NCBI GenBank assembly: GCA_951799445.1
Contig: OX637289.1
Span: forward strand, 27,900,245 to 27,964,244
DNA length: 64,000 bases
Reading direction: 5' to 3'
DNA from: Pseudisothecium myosuroides
Lineage: Eukaryota > Streptophyta > Bryopsida > Hypnales > Lembophyllaceae
Part shown: piece after piece, positions 47,230-59,411 of the stretch
Position numbering within the stretch: position 1 is the first letter of the stretch
Layout of the letters: each line of letters opens with the position of its first letter
Program-made: the position numbers and the translations under genes
Notes under the pieces: model-generated
Told to the model about the DNA's origin: nothing
Seen by the model: the letters and a program-made list of their open reading frames with translations, nothing else
Database searches by the model: none

Positions 47230-48030
47230 CTGGAAGCAATCTAGTTGGGCATTTTAACCTTGAAACAAATAGTGTCCTATTAATGATTTTCTAGAATACT
47301 ATAGAAAGAAAGAATGCATCTATTCATCCAGGAATGTTATCAATCATTTTTTCTTAACGACCTATCACTAAGGGCTTGTCCTTCAAGGCCACTTTACATT
47401 GACATGCCACTATTGCTAGAAATAGGAATTTGTTTTTGACAACCACATCATCTGACTTTCGTGACTAATCCCGAGGTAGCCTCAGAGGTAGCTAATCAAA
47501 TTTTGTTTTCATATGGATTCTGTTAGTATATCAAATAAAGATAGGGGAATATTGCTCTGTGTAGGAAAATTTAAATTGATTAACAATCCCTTTCAAGCTC
47601 ATTCTGGTGGCCCATGGGAGGCCCAAAATTTTTGTAATGATTTTCAGAAGCTTTGTGGGAATTTATTGTCCTTTAAAGATTCAATATTCAAGTATTTGGT
47701 AAAGGATAAGAAAAACTTATGTAAGAAGTAAAATAATACTATGTACCTAAGTTATAAATTTCAATCCAGTCAAAGATATAACACAAATGTGATCAATGGC
47801 TAGAAAATGACCCTTGCTTCTTAAAAGTTGGTTACAAAAAATAGAACAAGTATTTCTTATCCATTGCCCATACTTGTCCCAAGAATGCATGAGGAATCAA
47901 GGAGAGTGAGAATCCAGAATCCTTCTTTGACTCCCAATAAGAGCCAACAAAAACCTAGGCAAAAAACTGGAATAGTTCTATTATAGAAAATTTTGAATGC
48001 TTATTTGAGTGATCTTATTAGGTGTTTTTA
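47230..48030. other. intergenic, no gene recognised
   Basis: No ORF, RNA gene or bounded repeat supported. Confidence 0.4.
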
Positions 48031-48037
48031 TCTATTA

Positions 48038-48620
48038 CTCCCTCCATCCCGAAATGATTGTCCCATGAAAAACTTTTCTCAAGATTAAGGCAAAATTTGA
48101 GAATTTGGTAAAGTCGAGGGTAAAGTAATGAATGCAGACATGTAGACTAACACTTGATTTGCTCAGTGGTTTGCAAAAATAGAAATATCAAGTTTAAAGC
48201 ATGAACTACTTAAAGTGGGAAAATTGAGGTTGCAAATTCACATGAAAAATCACCCTCTGCCTTACAATTTTCCACCGAAAATGAGTATTGAGTATAACAA
48301 TGCATTGTTTTTCATTTTGTCTTTGTACCGTGTGAAGATTTTGTGAAGATAGTCTAGCGTTAGATTTTTCTTGAGTAGCTTGTTAGCAGTTTGCTATAAG
48401 CAACTTATGTAACTAAAATTGACTATTTCATGAATTGTGTCTTTGTGGAATTGACAGTGATTGTTTTATGAATTGTGTCTTTGTCTAATTGAAACTCTTA
48501 TTGTGACATAATGACTATTTCATGAATTGCATCTTCATATAATTAAATTTGAAGTAGTGGACAATCATTTTTGGACATCTATTTTTGGAAAGATGGACAA
48601 TCATTTCGGGCCGGAGGGAG
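48038..48620. mobile_element. Stowaway-like MITE
   Basis: TA (48036-48037), CTCCCTCCATCCCGAAATG at the left; complement CTCCCTCCGGCCCGAAATG at the right; TA (48621-48622). 583 bp. Long terminal inverted repeats continue through ATTGTCC. The interior carries repeated CATGAATTGTGTCTT words. No ORF. Confidence 0.92.
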
Positions 48621-48629
48621 TATTCCATT

Positions 48630-49910
48630 ATATCGGAATGAATGCTTCCTGATGACTTAATGTTACAAAAGATGAGGAAATTGTGTTGTTGTTTGCAACT
48701 AAGGTAATGAGACCCACTTTCTCAGTATCTTCTTGACCCCCTCCCCAATCCCAAGTTTTCCTTTTTAAACCATTTCCAACATGTTGATAATCCAATTAAA
48801 GTGACTTCCACTCGCCTTTTGATATATTGATGGACTCTCATCCCTTGGATTCTTACTTTTTGAAGAACGGTTTGGAAAAAATCTAGGGACACTAATAGGT
48901 GCCTACTACCCTTTCACTTCAAAAATTCATAGAAATTTTAAAAAACAAACATTTCAAGATGATTTTTTTACATAGTTTTTTTTGGAGAAAAAAGAAGGCT
49001 AATCAACACAAAATTAATCAACTACTACTCAGTTCAGTTAATGACATTAATGATAACAGTAGGGAGACAATTTCTTAAAGGGTCGAGAATGGGTCTGCTT
49101 CCGAAGACAACAAGTTGATGACGTAGTAGATATTACGTAGATACATCCGTAGCTTAAGTTAGATCAGCCCATAACGCAAGATTAAAGTCTGGCAGCCATG
49201 AATTAGATCAGTTTAATTAGATCCCTGAGGTCAGAGAATGAGATCAGTTTATCCTTTTGAGTCGGGACTCTGGAATATCTGGAATGGCGCTAAAAGCCAG
49301 CAACACGAAGTCAAATGAATGTAGATGTAGCACTCAATTGAATGCAACTTGCCTAGTATATCGATCCAAACGATCATGCGGACGGAGTCTAAGAGCTGGA
49401 TTCTGGAGTTGGTCAAGATTCTCACCCTCGCTAGCGAGTTCATACAAATGAACAGGAACCCTATCCCAATTCGATCGGCAGTTGGCAACATCTGAGCTTG
49501 CGGCTCCAAACTTCGAAAGCATTTAAGACGCTAATCAATGTGGGAACATGGAGTGCCTTGTTTCCAGGAGCCATGTGATTCCCGTCTCAAATTCTTCCTT
49601 TCCGTCAAGTGCAGAATTCCCGGACAGCCTTTCAAAGCAGACAACCGGATGCTCGTGTCATCCAAGTCAAGGACGAGAGTGACCCATCTTGGGAATTCAA
49701 AGAGAGCCGCGCCACTGCCCAGAGTCTTGTTAACTTATGTTGTTGTCAACCATCCGCGTCGTACTGCTTTTTTTCGTCGGCAGGTGGGGGAATTCTGGTC
49801 TACAGACAATCTGTGCGAGCGCGAGCATCTGCATTGTAGTCAATGGATACTCATCAGTTTCCTTGTCTCGCATCTGGAAAGTTTCTGGGAGTGTTGATTG
49901 AGGATTCTAC
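48630..49910. other. upstream region of the 842-aa gene
   Basis: After 49080 GC content rises. Overlapping short frames at 49250-49890 show no recognisable domain and may be leader or promoter sequence of the gene at 50010. Confidence 0.4.
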
Positions 49911-49918
49911 GGGTTGCC

Positions 49919-49981
49919 ATGCCTGCAACATGGGAGGCGTAGCGGATTAAGTTGTTGTGTATCGGGGGAGGAATGCTGTGA
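49919..49981 (+). promoter_or_regulatory. three minimal upstream ORFs in the leader
   Basis: Three ATG frames close before the main start: 49919-49942 (7 codons), 49930-49950 (6 codons, overlapping the first) and 49973-49981 (Met-Leu-stop). The last ends 28 nt before the main ATG. If this stretch is in the mRNA leader, they would be expected to lower translation of the main frame. Confidence 0.5.
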
Positions 49982-50009
49982 GATTTGTACTTGCTGCAGT
50001 TGGGGAGAA

Positions 50010-52788
50010 ATGATGAGGGCGTACAAGTTAAGTCTCCATGGATCTTCACCGTCAGATAGCAGTCGAGGGTCGTCGAACGGCGGCAATAGATCTTCGCTCG
50101 TTGGGAAGCAGAAAGATTCTCATAAAGGAGGTCATCGCCATAAGTTCTTTCAATCGAAGCGACATAATACAGCGTGTTGTGATGGATTGTCAGCGCGGCG
50201 GGAGTTTGAGAGGAGATTGAGTACGATTGTTCCTCTTCAGGATTTTCATTGCATGGGCCACAGCTTTCGGTCCGAGGACAGTGAGAGTCTTGCTCTGTGG
50301 GAGGAGAAGGAGCAGCCTGCGTCAAATGACTACGGATGGATGAAGCTCACAAGGTCGTCCTCGCTGTGGCTGGAGGCAATGCGGAAGTTTGACACCACGA
50401 AGCTCGCGCCGTGGCGGAGCTCGCCAGTTCATCCTAAGACGTCTTTGGATGGCCCGCGGCTCTCGCTACCCGACAGGAAAGGAAGCATGAAATCATTTCA
50501 TGAATCTGCCAAGTCGCCATGGTACTCCAGTGCCACGAAAAAGATTGACATCGGAGAGAGCCGGTCAGTGCGGAGTCCCGTCGGAGCCTCCAATTTGTTG
50601 CGACAGAGTGGAGAGTTCATTCCATCGAGCGAGGACCTGTTGATGTCACCTGCCCGGAGTGGTGATCTCAATAGATCGGTTGGCAGCAAGCATGGAAATT
50701 CCTCGAGGATGAGGGACATGCAGTCCATTTCGGATGAAGCTCCCAGGCTATCTTCCTCTCGGGATATGTCGTCGAAGCCTGAGCTCTTTGTCAAGAAAGA
50801 ATGTCTGGTCGATGGCGTCACCTCGGGAATTCCTGCAGAGGGAAGAAACGTTATTCAGACCGAAGGAGCTCGTGAAGAGGTGACCAAGAGTGCAATCCCA
50901 CTGCAATTGAAGACGACGACGACGAGTACACGTGCATCAAGGAATTCCACTGTGAAGGCCATGGATACACTAACACCTGAATCTGACATACTATCCGATA
51001 CGACAAGCGCGGTTGAGGAGAAAGAGAATGAAGAATCCGCTTTGGCACCTGTCAAAGGCGAAGCGACGGTCCTGTTCAATCGACGGAAGAAGGAAGCTGC
51101 TGCGAAGTCTGAGACGCTGGCTACTGAGGTTAAATGTCGAAAGGCTCCTCAACCTTGCCCGCGTCTGGTAATGCCATCTCCAGAACAAGATGATGACACA
51201 TCGCTGTATGAAGCTTTACGACAAAGGTACATCCTCAAGTCGGAGAGTGAGCCTTTGGACGGAAATATTTATGACGTAATCCAGCCGCGGACACCAACTG
51301 CTGCGTTACGAGTGCAAAGTGTCATCAGCAAAGGCGAGGAATCTAATATGTGCTCCCAGTCTTGCATATTGAAGTCGAGGTCGTCCAATGATGTTGATGA
51401 AGGTCATTTCAGTCTGATGGAGACATGGTCGACTCCTGATAGATTGTTTGCATCGCTCCGCGAAAAGGGTTTTAGGTCAACTCGTCCAGATTCGGGAAGG
51501 CAGAGAAATCTCGAGGATATTTGGGAGTCGTCTTCTCCACGAAGCATTATCTGTGGACTGGCAGATGAAGGTAGCTTGCCATCTTCAAATCCGTCTCTGT
51601 GGTCCGACCCTGAAATGCTCACATTCTCAGCCCTACCAACATGTGCATTGCAATCCAAATCGAGCTCAGGCGCATCGCTTGATCATAGCGACGGCGACTT
51701 CGAAGTTACTCGCTCAGCGTACAACCTGAACGCTCCTAAGCCCGAAGAATCACGACGTGCGAGTTTATCTTTTCGAGATTTCAGTCCTTCACAACCTTCA
51801 CTCGAGGATGCGACTTCCAAACTCGACGCAGCTGCAGCTGTCAAAGAGACTCCAAATCCCAAGCTCCTCGGATGTGAAGACAACAACAAAGCGCGGTCCT
51901 CACCCCAGAGGCCTTTGACTCCCGAGCTTTGGACAGCAATATTTCCCAGCCATGATCAAGAATCACCCGAGCAACCAGACAATCCCTGCGCTGCCACCGA
52001 ATGTGAATCTGCATTTACGCTGTGCAGTACTCCGCCTGTTAGACGGCTTTCGTATGTATCACCATCCGAGTTAGAAGACCGGCAGATGACATCTGTCGTT
52101 CCGAATTCGAGACCTCGCCATGACGATGTCACTGCTCGCCTCCAGGGTCTGTTCTCTCCTCGCCGCTTGATCTCTCAGTGTGACGACGGTGTTTTTTCCA
52201 ACCGCCATAATTGTTTCGTTGCTTCTAGTACTCATTCTCCTCCTCATGATGACAACCTTGGTGACCGGTCTCCGACTTACGAGTCCACTCTGGAGTTGCT
52301 GACGCTGGAGTTCAAGGAGAGGAAGTCCAAATCCAAGTCGTTGTTCAGCAATCGGCGCCACTCATCAGCTGATAGCTCAGATGCACCAACCATGATGGTA
52401 AGCCCGCTTCCCTGCCATGTCCACAAACGGTTTAGTTTCCTTTCTCAAATGGCTATGTAATGTCGGCCTTCTTGAATCCGAATTCTTCAACTGCAGCACT
52501 TTAAAACTTGGACGTGACGTCTGCATTCAGACCTCCATAAACAAGGCCATGAAAAAGATTTTGTCGAAGTGCACTGTGAAGCGGTCCAACATGAAGGGGA
52601 AGTCGACAATGGAATCTCCTGTTCCCGACACACTCCCGCCAGTCGATTTTTACGTCACCGAGGTACATCAGATATCCCTCACAATTTTGGTTTTACTGAT
52701 TTGAAAATAACCACTGTAAATCCGCAGTTTCATAATCTTTGCCTGAAACAATGTGATGACCAATCTCTCTGTTTTACAGGCAAATTGA
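50010..52788 (+). CDS. unknown 842-aa Ser-rich, largely disordered protein
   Basis: Exons 50010..52397, 52531..52662 and 52780..52788. Both joins are in phase 0 (ATGATG|GTAAGC to CATTCAG|ACC; ACCGAG|GTACAT to TTTACAG|GCA), and the last exon adds only Ala-Asn-stop. The start is the first ATG; the frame is open upstream without an ATG. The protein is rich in Ser, Arg, Glu and Pro, mostly low-order, with no signal peptide or membrane helix. Two more structured parts stand out: residues about 108-127 (YGWMKLTRSSSLWLEAMRKF) and the C-terminal exon-2 segment, which is basic (KKILSK, VKRSN) and ends PPVDFYVTE. SP/TP-type phosphorylation sites are frequent. The gene looks intact and is the largest in the window. 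I do not recognise the family; a nuclear or cytoskeleton-associated scaffold is possible but only a guess. Confidence 0.88.
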
Positions 52789-52799
52789 AGATCGTAAAT

Positions 52800-54330
52800 A
52801 TGGCCTACCACCAAATACAGCAATTGCGTCGACTCAGCTCGTGGTGACGCTTCCAAAACAAGAATCTTGAACATACTCGTCTGATGATCTTGTTTCCATG
52901 GATCAACATCCTCGAAGATTGATCAATCTCTTCAGTATCATTCTTGTTGTACAATCCCATTGTATACTTGTAAGCCCTTTTTTTCTGTCATCTTTGAGCG
53001 GCGATGCTTGATGTTTATAATCGAGTTCGCAATAGCGAAGTCCTTTTGTTTTTCCAAGCTCCCGCTCGACGCCGTAACGTAGCTACAGACAGATTCAACC
53101 ATGAGGCTTGTGAAACTTGATTCCATTAGGCAGCGCATATACATTTGCATCATTGGCTGTGTACAATAGGACTCAGGGCTTTGATGTGAAAAACAATTAC
53201 AATGTAGAGTAGACTGACGCACCTTAATCGACTTTTTATTGGTCTTCTGACAGAGATCATGTAATTTTGATAACCCTTACTTGTGAAGTGATTGTAGAGG
53301 TATGCCTTCGACCCAATCACTGAGATTGAAAGCAACAATGTTAGTATGGAACTGCGCTTCGGAATTGCAAAGGAAGTTGGCAATTACAGCCGGTTGTGAC
53401 GAGTGAGGTTCCTATGATGTTTGCGCTCACTGGCCTAGCTAGCCTATTGTGGTAATTGGAAACATCTTTGTACTGGACAGTACAATAAAGCTTAAAGAGA
53501 TTGAATCTTCCTTTGCAGTACAAAATAGCTAAGGAATTCCAACATCATTCACACCTTGTGCCATTTCTGCTACTAATAGCAGTTTCTACATTTCTTAGCT
53601 CGCGGGTCGAGAATTGATGATGAAAACTTGAGAAACACCTGTCGAACTAACCACGCTAAACCATGTAGTTCAGGGCATGTTAGTTACGAGAAATTAATAT
53701 TCGAATTGTTGTTCAGTCACAAGAATTCGTCTGCGCGCGCGCGGCAGAATCCCCTAGACTGCAGTAGCAATTAATTGGCAATTGTACAGTCTCGCCAATA
53801 CACAAAGATCAAGAGAGTGATATTTTTGCAATACAATACAATTTTACTTCGGATTTCTAACACAATGTTTCATTTCTGATTCGACAATAACAATAATTTC
53901 GCTCTCGTGTCGAAAGTTGAGGACAAGAAATTGACTCACAGCTGTGGCACTGATCAAGCCGCAAAGCGATGACCTCCGCAAAGTAAATGTGGAAGAAAGC
54001 GATCGAGAGATTTTAAGCTAGCTAATCGAGTTATTGTGAAACGCATGGTTTTAATTATGAAGAGGGCATCTGAGTGTTGTAATTCTGTTAGGGAAGCTCA
54101 ATATGATTCGGTTGAATCGTAATAATGGAAGGAAATTTGAAGTTTCTTTAAATTTGATTGTGGCGGGTGGTTAAGTGTTAATGGCGCCAATTTTACCTCC
54201 GCCGTGACGTCTGATCGAGTGGTGAAGAAGCTCACTGGGTTCAGTTGATGCCACCAGCAGCGCAGCTGACAGCTTTTTCGTACTCAAGTGAAGCTATTGG
54301 CATCCGTCCGCTATCTAACTATTTTTGTCC
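52800..54330. other. downstream flank, no gene recognised
   Basis: Probable 3' flank of the preceding gene, then moderate-GC sequence with a short (CG)n tract at 53735-53742. No further gene supported. Confidence 0.4.
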
Positions 54331-54337
54331 AACCATA

Positions 54338-55112
54338 AGGTAGGACCACCTACTGTATATCTGATCAAATAAGCAGTTTCAGGACAGATGAGGAGCAGCA
54401 TGAGGCAATGGAAATTTTTCTCATGTAGAGAGATAAGAAATATTAGGATTGTGAATTTTTCATAATTTTATTGTCAAAATTGAAATTACTGTGAATTTTG
54501 GGAGGCAAAAAGTGCTCCAAATCCATTGCCAATGTCTTGAGTCTTCCAATTCCGATCATAGTCAAACTACTTTCCCACTCACTAAGATAACAGGCTCTGA
54601 AATCGCACAGGCTTTAAAATCGCCCACCCTATTCAAATGTACACTGCTTGTACATGTAACTATTTCATAGCCTTCAGTGATGTACAAACAATGTACATTT
54701 TAGGGGGGGGGATTTTAGAGCCCTATGTCACTTCAACTTCAAAATTTCATAACTAATTCTAGAAAGCTCCAAAAAATATGAAATTACTTGGGTTAGATGC
54801 CAATTCTTCTTGTCTTTCAAGGAAAATTTATTGAAAAATATTTTGAGACGTTTCATCTCCCCAAAATTCAGTTTCAGCTCTTAAGTGGGCGATTTCAGAA
54901 CTTGTTACCTTACTTCCTACTATCTTGCTCACTACTTCTTGCACACTTTGAGACATGTGTCATGGCCTTGATTGTCCCAACCTTGAAAAAGAAAAAGAAA
55001 ACACATTCCAAAGAGAAAAAAACATTCCAAGTTTAGGCGCCTTCCATGGTCTAAAATAGTGCATCCTAGAGGTTGCCCATGGTTCCTCGATTTGGAATCT
55101 TTGGTTCTACCT
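54338..55112. mobile_element. MITE, AGGT-terminus family 1, copy c, interrupted
   Basis: TA (54336-54337), AGGTAGGACCACC; the complement of the right end is AGGTAGAACCAAAGATTCC; TA (55113-55114). The body is in the opposite orientation to the 31.9-kb copy. 775 bp, made of about 447 bp of family 1 plus a 326-bp nested family-2 element and its TA. Confidence 0.9.
54585..54910. mobile_element. nested MITE, AGGT-terminus family 2, copy b
   Basis: TA (54583-54584), AGATAACAGGCTCTGAAATC; the complement of the right end is AGGTAACAAGTTCTGAAATC; TA (54911-54912). 326 bp. It sits inside family-1 copy c. The undisturbed site can be read from copy a (complement): CACTCACTACTTCC, with a single TA. Confidence 0.9.
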
Positions 55113-55119
55113 TAGAGTT

Positions 55120-55760
55120 GCCATGCCACGAAGTTCACATGCCCTTGCAAAAATAAATGCGTGGTGGTTGCGTGGTGGTAGGTTCTAGCATTTGTTAGGG
55201 GTTGGTTATAGGATCCAACCAGTTTTTTGTTTTTTTCAAAATAGTGTCAACTGATTGCACTAGAAAAAAATAATTTGGCTAAAAATAACGACAAACCCCA
55301 AAGCTTTTAGCCATAATAATTCAAATTAAAAAAAATCTTGGATGAAATTGCAAGATTGTGAATGAAAACAAAATTATGGATACAGCATGTGACATACTAT
55401 GCTAATGTGATATTTTCTATCCATTATGTGGATGAATGTTGAACTTGGGAGCCACGGCACTAAAAAAATTTATATCGCTTGATAAAAAATGAAAAAAAAA
55501 AAAAAAAAAAACACGCCTGGATCCAACGAGGACTCGGGAAACGAGAGAGACAAGTCTGGCCTCCGGGCGCGTCCACGTTTCCTCCCTATCAACATCCACT
55601 TGGCCTCCGCAAATTCACAATCCAATTCACATTGGATCTTGCCCCCTCACCAATTCCGGAACCGCATTCTCTCATCCCCTCACCGATTTCTCCACCGAAT
55701 CAGTTTCATCGAGAAAATTGTGGGTCTGTTGTTGGAGGATTGATTTGTGATCCACGCTCT
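55120..55760. other. MSRA upstream region
   Basis: AT-rich to 55515 with a poly-A run at 55490-55512, then C-rich leader-like sequence (55560-55700) up to the MSRA start. Confidence 0.4.
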
Positions 55761-55763
55761 GCG

Positions 55764-57543
55764 ATGGCGATGCAGGCCGTGAGGGTCCCGGGGACGATGT
55801 GTGCGTCCTTGGGGGTGCAATTGGGAAGCACAGGCGGAGCGCACACGAGCAGAGTGGCCCTTCTGGGAGCTCGACCTGCGCTCTCATCAACTTCGAGGGT
55901 GTTCTCTGTAAGGAGCGGGACGCGAATGGTAGCAGGTGGGTGGATGGAGAAGCTAGGGTTCGGGGTGCGCGCTTCAGCTGCAGCAGCAGGCCAGACCAAT
56001 GGCACGAGCGCGAGTAGCGGTGCGCAGGGACCCGATGACGATGTCCCGGCTCCTGGTCGCGATTTCGCCACCTTTGGGGCGGGGTGTTTCTGGGGGGTGG
56101 AGCTTGCGTTCCAGCGAGTGCCCGGGGTCGCCACTACGGAGGTGGGCTACACACAGGGCCGTTTGGATAATCCCGACTATTATGCCGTTTGCTCGGGGGC
56201 CACAGGTACAGTTGGGCCGCCTCCATTCACCTTCATCACTCTCAGTAGCTATCAAGCAGTGTCGAGGAACTGGACATTGAATGGGTGTCTGTGGACAGCT
56301 CTTGAAGTCGCTTCGTACTTGAAGTCGTTTGTACCATAAGGGACTGGTAACCACACCAAAAGGAATATTTACGAGGATTACAATGGTCGTGTTTATACTT
56401 ATTCTTTGAGTTAATCAAAAGGATTTTAATGCACCAGAAAATACGAAGTGGAAATTCAGTGTTCAAAGTTTTTTGGGAGATGACCTAGAACAGACATAAG
56501 AGTTCTGAAGTGGACATTGAATGGAGAGTTAGGGTTTGCGAACAGCGACCGAAGTCGCTTCCTACTTGAAGTTGTTTGTAACCTAAGGTAAGGGTAACCA
56601 CACCGAAGGAATGCGCTGAGCATATTTACCAGTAATAGAATGGTCGTATTTATATATGTATTTTTAATTAATCAAGAGGATTTTAATGCACCAGAGAATG
56701 CGAAGAGGAAGTTAAGTGTTCAAAGTTTTATTGGTAGATGACCTAGAACAGACGTGAGAGTTCTGATGTGGAGATGGTGTACATTCTCAAAATCCTACTA
56801 TGTATTCTGGTTTCTACATGTAAGGTTTTGTGGTGTTGCATTTGGGTAGGTGCCACAATTATGAATCTACTTTAAGTATGCTGTGAAAAAATTCTGTAAT
56901 TAGTGGCGGTATTATGCTTAATCAGGTTCGAGTTACCATGTAAGATTTTACCCTTGTTGAGATCGATGCTGATGTAATCTTATTGCTATAGGCCATTCCG
57001 AAGTTGTGAGGGTTCAGTATGACCCCAAGGAGTGCAGTTACAAAACCTTGCTGGACGTGTTCTGGAAGCGCCATGATCCCACTACACTCAATCGTCAGGT
57101 TCATGCTAACACTCAAAGTATACACTTTCAAATTACGTCCATTACGTTCATTGATAAATTCCCACGTTCCATGCATGAAGTTCCATTGCATGCATAGAGC
57201 TCCTGATGCTACATTTGACATTTTTGTTGTAGGTCAATTTTGGTAACACGAATACTCATTTTGGGGTGCTCTTGTCGTTTGAATGCATCAGGGTAATGAC
57301 ATGGGAACCCAGTACAGATCTGGAGTATACTTCTACACTCCGGAGCAAGAGCAAGCTGCGCTGGAGTCGAAGGAGGAGGTACAAAAGACCCTGAGCAGCC
57401 CAATCGTGACAGAGATTCTTCCAGCCAAGAAATTCTACCGAGCAGAGGAGTACCACCAACAGTACTTGGCCAAGGGTGGTAGGGGCGGAAGCGCTCAGTC
57501 CCCTGCCAAGGGATGCAGTGATCCCATCCGCTGCTACGGCTAA
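55764..57543 (+). CDS. MSRA: peptide methionine sulfoxide reductase A, plastid type
   Basis: Reduces methionine-S-sulfoxide in proteins. Exons 55764..56205, 56992..57098 and 57292..57543, 266 aa, all GT-AG and in frame. The start is the first ATG of a long open frame. Residues 1 to about 70 are Ser/Ala/Arg-rich and fit a chloroplast transit peptide. The catalytic GCFWG motif is at 107-111, with nucleophile Cys108. Further family blocks: [22 protein letters not shown] across the first splice, [28 protein letters not shown] across the second splice, and AEEYHQQYL. The tail [11 protein letters not shown] supplies Cys258 and Cys264, the resolving and recycling cysteines seen in plastid enzymes, normally reduced by thioredoxin. 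Complete and apparently functional. Confidence 0.97.
56266..56770. repeat. 240-bp tandem duplication inside MSRA intron 1
   Basis: TGGACATTGAATGG-type text begins the two units at 56271 and 56511, exactly 240 bp apart. Both share CCGAAG/GAAGTCGCTTC, GGTAACCACACC, TTTTAATGCACCAGA and TGACCTAGAACAGAC blocks. The duplication accounts for over half of the 786-bp intron and leaves the splice sites untouched. Confidence 0.9.
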
Positions 57544-58985
57544 GGTTTGCCAAACACTTCACTGTCTTCATCACAATGCGAACATTCTTCTTGAGAATAT
57601 CACCTTTAGGGCTTCGTACATTTTTGCTTTGAAGATTATGAATTGTTCTTAGTCCAGGAGGTTATGGTTGGGTGTTGTCGGAGACATTCGTTTTGGGGGG
57701 GCGAATAGCTTAATGCTACTGGAGTAGTCTCAGAAACTGCAACCAACTCAGTTGTAACAGTAATATGTAAATTTCTTTGGCATGAAAACTGATACTATGA
57801 TTTATGTATGTTGCCTTTCTGATTAAACCGTCTTTTGGGCTTGGACGACGAAGGATTGTGCAAGTACTGGAAATGTGTGTTATAATAGCCTGCAATATAA
57901 TTTTGAAAGAATGGTTTCACCGAGTCTAAAGGTGAAATTGAAGGCTGTGGGTGAGCCCTATATGCTTACCTACGCACATGGTCCCTGTTGGACTTTGTAT
58001 ACAATTTTCGTTGTACATGCTGGTTTTCAATGATAATGAAGCCAAGTTGTGAGCCAAGTTTCTTCTGTGTAGGTTTGAGTTTTAAGTTCAACTCTTGTTT
58101 TTGTGTTGTGTTTTTGTTTTGAACCTATAAGTAATTGTATTTGATAATCAATGGATTACCCCCCACCATTCTAGACTAATTAAACATCTACAAATTCATT
58201 TAAAATCAATTTTAACATTGGAGGTTTAGAATAAAAGGTATGTAGTGGCTCTCATAAATATTCATACACTTCAAAAATTGCCAGAAAAATTAGTTTTTTT
58301 GAAAAAAAATCAGACATGTTGAAGTACAAATGAGATATTTGCATAAAATGTTTTTTCAAAATTTTAAAATAATTTTGAATTTATATAATTTAATCAAATG
58401 CATTAGTGAAAAAAACCTTCCAATAGAAGTAAATTTTTTTCAAGATTTGTCAAAAAGTAGAATGAGAATTCTTTTGGGAATTTTTTGGTAAGGATTTCAG
58501 GAATTTTAAAATTGTATTGAGTGAAATATTATTGACTAAAATACGACTTCAAATATTTATGATTTTTTTAGCTTACTTGAAAAATCTCCCCAAAAATTGC
58601 GAAAGATCATATATAGATATATTATACACCTTTCAAAAAAATTATAATTTTTTGGAGATTTTTGGAGTAAATTGTAAAAATTGTAAATATTTGGAGTCAT
58701 ATTTTAGTCAATAATATTTCACTTAGTAAACTCATAAAATTCTTATAAGAAAATTCCAAAAAGACTTTTTATTTTATCTACTAACGAATTTTGAAAAAAA
58801 TTTACTTCTATTGAAAGTTTTTTCACTAATAAATTGGATTAAATTATTAAAAATTAAAATTTTACTTTAATCATTTTAAAATTTTATTTTATGCTTGTAC
58901 CACAACAAATCTAATTTTTGTTTAAAATCTCTAATTCTTCAATTAGCTATGGCAATTTTTGGAAGTATATGAAACATTTTGAAAA
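57544..58985. other. MSRA 3' flank and AT-rich intergenic
   Basis: 57544-58100 is probable 3' UTR and flank. 58280-58880 is extremely AT-rich and reads partly as a long imperfect inverted repeat centred near 58620 (AGTGAAATATTATTGACTAA at 58520 and its complement near 58715). Confidence 0.5.
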
Positions 58986-58991
58986 CCACTA

Positions 58992-59411
58992 AGGTAGAAA
59001 CACCGATACCCTCATACCTGACTTGTATCGTGCATCAATTTCTAACCAAGGCTGGAACATATTTCCATTTGAAGCTTGGAATGTGTGTTTTTTTTCCTTT
59101 TTAAGATTGGGACTAATAAGGTAATGATACATATCCTAAAGTAATGAGTAAGAAAGTAGGAAGTAGTGAGTAGGAAAGTAATTCTTGAATGATCAAAATT
59201 GGAAGACTTTAGGCATTGGCTATAGGCTCTGACTACTTTTTGGCTCCCAAAAAATATAATAATTTTAATTTTGAAAATAAAATTGTGAATTTTGAATATA
59301 GTAGTCTCCATATTTCCTATTTTTCTATGGAGAAAAAAATATGCATCCTTTCATACTATTCATCATGTGTCACAAAATCGCTTAAATGATCAGTTATGGG
59401 TGTTTCGACCT
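58992..59411. mobile_element. MITE, AGGT-terminus family 1, copy d
   Basis: TA (58990-58991), AGGTAGAAACACCGATACC; the complement of the right end is AGGTCGAAACACCCATAAC; TA (59412-59413). 420 bp, same orientation as copies a and b. More diverged, with GGAATGTGTGTTTTTTTTCC and AGATTGGGACTAATAAGG blocks still clear. Confidence 0.88.

Noticed and set aside
49840..50325. 161-codon minus-strand frame over the start of the 842-aa gene
   Set aside because: Antisense shadow of a better supported, spliced gene.
52398..52460. Read-through end of the 842-aa frame
   Set aside because: A strong GTAAGC donor at 52398 and in-frame acceptor at 52530 show this is intron. The alternative acceptor at 52496 would shift the frame to an early stop.
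55479..55763. N-terminal extension of MSRA
   Set aside because: No ATG; begins in a poly-A tract and reads low-complexity leader sequence.
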